64,000 nt of DNA. It comes from Nothopassalora personata. Taxonomy: Eukaryota > Ascomycota > Dothideomycetes > Mycosphaerellales > Mycosphaerellaceae. The stretch spans positions 2,914,001-2,978,000 of the forward strand of contig CM066287.1 of assembly GCA_033816765.1 (NCBI GenBank), given 5' to 3'. Made by a program: the position numbers and the translations under genes. Below the pieces are notes generated by a model, which searched no databases, was not told the origin of the DNA, and saw nothing but the letters and a program-made list of their open reading frames with translations. Below are positions 60,957 through 64,000 of the stretch, piece by piece (the first letter of the stretch is position 1; each line of letters begins with the position of its first letter).

Positions 60957-63900
60957 TCATTCAGCGCCCTCCACAGCTTCAGATTCAAGTCCGGCCTCGA
61001 GACTGCGGAAAGCTGGTGGCTCAGAGTCTGTGACGTCTTCGAGATCGTCGTCGAACTGCTGCATATCATTGTCTGCGGCGTCGTGGTCGTAGCTTTGCTC
61101 TTGGAACAGCGGAGTGCTTAGGCGGTCTGATGTACCGGAAGCGTGTCTACTGCGAGGCCGGTGAGGCTCTATAATGCTCGTGCCAAAATTGATGGAATTA
61201 CTCCTAATCTCGAGTCGCCCTTCTGTTGGTGCGTCTTCCGGGAGAGGAGAACTACGCAAATTGCTCGCGGGTGGTGTCATGAGCCCCAGAGAATAGTCTG
61301 AAGGGTTCGCTCTCGGTGGCGCTTTCGACGGAGTGTATGAGCGGCTCAGTCTTCTTTGCTCAGGGCCTTGCCGGTTAGTAGGCGCAGAGTGGCTGTCTTT
61401 CAGTGCCTTTGGCTCCATACTGGCCCTCCACTTATTGAATGCGGATGCTAGCTTGGGTGTGGCAAAGCTGGAAATGCTGGATAATGCTTGGACACCAAGT
61501 GCCTGTCCTTGCGCCGAGCGACTAGAACGAGCTCTCTCCTGTTGTTCCATCTCCAGATTTGTGCTGATTCGAATAGCTGTGTCACGAACTGCGGCCCGAT
61601 CGAAGTTCGGCTTGGAAAGAGTGTTGACCAAGTCCTTCAGCTCTTCGCTTCGAACATCCAGAAGCTCTCGCAGCCAAGTGATCTCCATGTCGCGGTCCTT
61701 AACCTTCGCCACGCCTTCATTCTGAAATTGAGTTTGAAGACGCTCAATCTCCGACTCGCGAGCTTGCAACTGCTCTTGGAGCACAAGTATTGATTCGCGG
61801 AGAGCTTGAGGCGACACCTTCTCCGGCAGACTTGCCACAGCTTTCTGTGGTATCGATTGCTTCGAGGCCTTAGCACTCTGTGCGGCGGCTTGTGCTGCTG
61901 ACTTGGCTACTTCGAGTCTCTCCTCAAGATGCGCCACTCTGTCGTGTAGATGATGTACTTTGGCGTCTGAAAGTGAGAGTTTCTCTCCGAGCAAAGCTTC
62001 TGCACGGTTCTTGTCTTCAATGGCATGCATCAGCGCGCGAGTTTGCTGCGCCGTGAGCTCCTGTATGGCAGATTCGTACTTGTGCCTGGCTTCATCCAGG
62101 GCTACGCTGTTCGCGTGGTTGACCTTGCGCAGTGCCTCTCTTCTGACAGTTTCCTCTTGCTCGATCGAGTGCTCGTGACGCTCTTTTGCAGTCTCTGCTT
62201 CCATCTTGACATTCTCAAGCTCGGAACGTGTCTTTGCGAGTTCAGACTCCAGTTCTGCTCGGACGAGGTTGACATGATGGTTTGCAGCTTCGACCTCAAT
62301 CTCCAAGGACATCCGCGTGCGATGAACCTCTGCTCGACCAGACTCTTGAGCATCGTGGAACTGACGCTCAAATCGTGCCGCCAATGCTTGCTGTTCGGTA
62401 AGGTCACCCTGTAGCTTCCGAACCATCTCGTCCAACGACGTATTTGTGGCTCGAATGTGCTCCATAGTCTGCCACGTTTCGGCTGCTTCCACTGCACTAG
62501 CGCGTGCAACGCGCACTTCGTCTTGAAGCTGCACGCGCTCCTTGTTCAACGCCATGTTCTGCGATTCCAAGGCTTCAATCTTAGCGCGGTAGTCTTCCTC
62601 TCTGGATTTCCAGATTGCTTTCTCGCTTGCCAGTTGTCCTGCCGCCATAGCAGTGTCGGTGTGTAGTCTCTCCAGACGGCGCTTCATGCCTAGTGTAGAC
62701 TCCTGGTATTCCTCACTCTGTCGCTCCATAGACGCAATCGTAGTCTCCAGCTCTTCTCGCACACGCTTGCCGTCATCGATGTCATGACGCCACTTGTTGC
62801 TTGACGCCCGATACTCTTCCAATGTTGCTTGTAAGGCTTCCTTTTCGGCCTCAGCATCTTCTAACTTGTCTTCGGCAATACGGCGCGAGTCTTCGGCCCG
62901 GTCAAGACGGCCAAGAATGTCTTCACGTTCTTGCTCCATAGCACGTACTCGTGACTCATCGTCGCGAGCCGTGTTGCGCAGGATGTGCAGCTCTTCTTCC
63001 GCAAGACGTAATTGTCGTCGCGCCTCCGCTTCACGCTCCTCAACTGCTCGTCTGTGGTTTGCCTCTTCGAGCGCACCAGCCAGAGTTTCATTGAGACGAC
63101 CTTCCAGCTCGGAGACTTGCCCTCGGTGCGATTCCTTGCCTTCATCGGTTGTGATCGGCACAATCGCTTGGCTTTGACGGCTCAGAGCTTCTTCAACCAC
63201 AACTCGAACATCGTCAAGCTCGAGGCTAGATGACGCAGCCCTTGCGAAGGATACTTTCATATCGGCGAGGACGGAATGAAGCTCAGAGAGGTCAAGTGAC
63301 GTCTGTGACCACACTGGGCTTTGCTCCCGCAAAGCTTCGAGCACTGCCGCCTTGATCTGGTCGACGCGCTTATCACGACCGCGAGAGATAGGTCGCTGTT
63401 TGCGCTCGTCAGAGAGCTCGTCTTCGTCGTCTGCGTCACTCTCGACATTCGACGGACTGCGTCGTAGCTTCAAATCCGAAGATCTATTGCGATGGATAAC
63501 AGTGTTGTGTATGCTCCGCAAAGTCTCTTCCAACGGCTGAAGGCGCTGGTCGACAACGCGACCAATCACACTGTCAATATGACTGTCGAAGAAGGCACTT
63601 CGCTGTTGTAGCTTGTCTTCGTCTGGTGGAGACAGTATGCCGGACCAGTCGCTAGTTGCCACCTCTTCTGCCCTGTTCAGTTGACGGACCTCGGGCCAGC
63701 CATTGAGGCCTTGGTCTCCCATCCTTGTTTGCGCCGCCATAAATGGTTCGCGATGCTGCTGTTGTCGGCGCGGGCTTAGGCTGGAGGCCTCGCTACGAGA
63801 AAAGTCAGCCAGATATGTGACTCCTTTCATGGGGTGTGAGCCGGGACTTGGCAGTCTCGCTGGTGATAACTCCTTCTGTGGCTCTACTTCTGGCTCGTCT

Positions 63901-64000
63901 TCATTCAACCGGCGCATGACAGCATCGATCTCATCGAACGTTGGCTCAGATTGCTTTTCCTGGTCGACATGCTCACTTGAATGTTGGTAAAGGCCAGGAG
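60957..64000 (-). CDS. Large coiled-coil protein, 5' end outside the window
   Basis: A single open frame on the minus strand from the right edge to the stop at 60957, more than 1,010 residues. It is open upstream of the first in-window Met of the long frame (63917), with DEIDAVMRRLNEDEPEVEP read across it, so the true start is beyond base 64000. A disordered Ser/Pro/Arg-rich N-terminal part is followed by a very long coiled coil (from about the middle third, e.g. EEREAEARRQLRLAEEELH, through HLEERLEVAKSAAQ). A Ser-rich tail contains short motifs (SFATPKLASAFNKWRASM) and an acidic end. Fungal relatives are often labelled myosin class II heavy chain, but no motor domain is seen. A role as scaffold or spindle-pole/nuclear-envelope protein is speculation. 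Any introns would lie upstream. Confidence 0.8.
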   Translation of the reverse strand, partial: PGLYQHSSEHVDQEKQSEPTFDEIDAVMRRLNEDEPEVEPQKELSPARLPSPGSHPMKGVTYLADFSRSEASSLSPRRQQQHREPFMAAQTRMGDQGLNGWPEVRQLNRAEEVATSDWSGILSPPDEDKLQQRSAFFDSHIDSVIGRVVDQRLQPLEETLRSIHNTVIHRNRSSDLKLRRSPSNVESDADDEDELSDERKQRPISRGRDKRVDQIKAAVLEALREQSPVWSQTSLDLSELHSVLADMKVSFARAASSSLELDDVRVVVEEALSRQSQAIVPITTDEGKESHRGQVSELEGRLNETLAGALEEANHRRAVEEREAEARRQLRLAEEELHILRNTARDDESRVRAMEQEREDILGRLDRAEDSRRIAEDKLEDAEAEKEALQATLEEYRASSNKWRHDIDDGKRVREELETTIASMERQSEEYQESTLGMKRRLERLHTDTAMAAGQLASEKAIWKSREEDYRAKIEALESQNMALNKERVQLQDEVRVARASAVEAAETWQTMEHIRATNTSLDEMVRKLQGDLTEQQALAARFERQFHDAQESGRAEVHRTRMSLEIEVEAANHHVNLVRAELESELAKTRSELENVKMEAETAKERHEHSIEQEETVRREALRKVNHANSVALDEARHKYESAIQELTAQQTRALMHAIEDKNRAEALLGEKLSLSDAKVHHLHDRVAHLEERLEVAKSAAQAAAQSAKASKQSIPQKAVASLPEKVSPQALRESILVLQEQLQARESEIERLQTQFQNEGVAKVKDRDMEITWLRELLDVRSEELKDLVNTLSKPNFDRAAVRDTAIRISTNLEMEQQERARSSRSAQGQALGVQALSSISSFATPKLASAFNKWRASMEPKALKDSHSAPTNRQGPEQRRLSRSYTPSKAPPRANPSDYSLGLMTPPASNLRSSPLPEDAPTEGRLEIRSNSINFGTSIIEPHRPRSRHASGTSDRLSTPLFQEQSYDHDAADNDMQQFDDDLEDVTDSEPPAFRSLEAGLESEAVEGAE

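Overview
The window comes from a filamentous ascomycete (Pezizomycotina). Host genes have several short introns (about 45-70 nt, with GT..CTRAC..AG signals) and encode families typical of moulds. The repeat DNA carries the signature of repeat-induced point mutation (RIP): CpA and TpG are almost absent, TpA is in excess, and CpG, CpC and CpT are retained. Assignment below the level of Pezizomycotina is not supported by the sequence alone.

Left host segment (1-13,824). This holds a mitochondrial aspartate/glutamate carrier, a small hypothetical gene, a damaged ZZ-zinc-finger gene with a stop codon inside the ZZ motif, a glutathione S-transferase, a seven-exon amino-acid/GABA-type permease, a Pth11-like seven-helix membrane protein, and a secreted glycogen-debranching-like six-hairpin enzyme whose first intron is of the GC-AG type.

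Repeat island (13,825-53,657, 39.8 kb). The island is bounded by a 9-bp terminal inverted repeat (TTACCTCAG / CTGAGGTAA) and an 8-bp direct repeat (GCGCGGTA), so it behaves as one composite insertion. The outer element (called E0) has foldback-like ends and carries a RIP-damaged RecQ-like helicase gene. Inside it are nested Ty3/gypsy chromoviruses. G1 (LTRs at 23,468 and 51,895) is heavily RIPed. G2 (28,567-50,386, duplication AAACG) is RIPed and sits in G1. Three later insertions show no RIP: G3 (34,037-40,897, duplication TCTAC), G4b (41,308-48,683, duplication TGCTC) and a solo LTR (49,585-49,903, duplication GCTTC), all in G2. G4a (14,514-21,889, duplication GTGCC) lies in the left arm and is an inverted copy of G4b. 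G3, G4a and G4b have intact gag and pol frames. The G4 gag-pol junction has a textbook -1 frameshift signal (GGGAAAC, 5-nt spacer, stem-loop). G1 and G2 each also carry, antisense to pol, the remains of a Cys-rich third ORF.

Right host segment (53,658-64,000). After about 1.5 kb with no convincing gene come a TRP-like/flavin-carrier (Flc) family membrane protein, a CYP52-like cytochrome P450, and, convergent with it, a long coiled-coil protein whose 5' end lies beyond the window.

The likely history is: E0 inserted in host DNA; gypsy elements accumulated; a RIP phase followed; then G3, G4a, G4b and the solo LTR arrived with no RIP since. Chromodomains in every gypsy integrase offer a reason for repeated insertion into one heterochromatic target.
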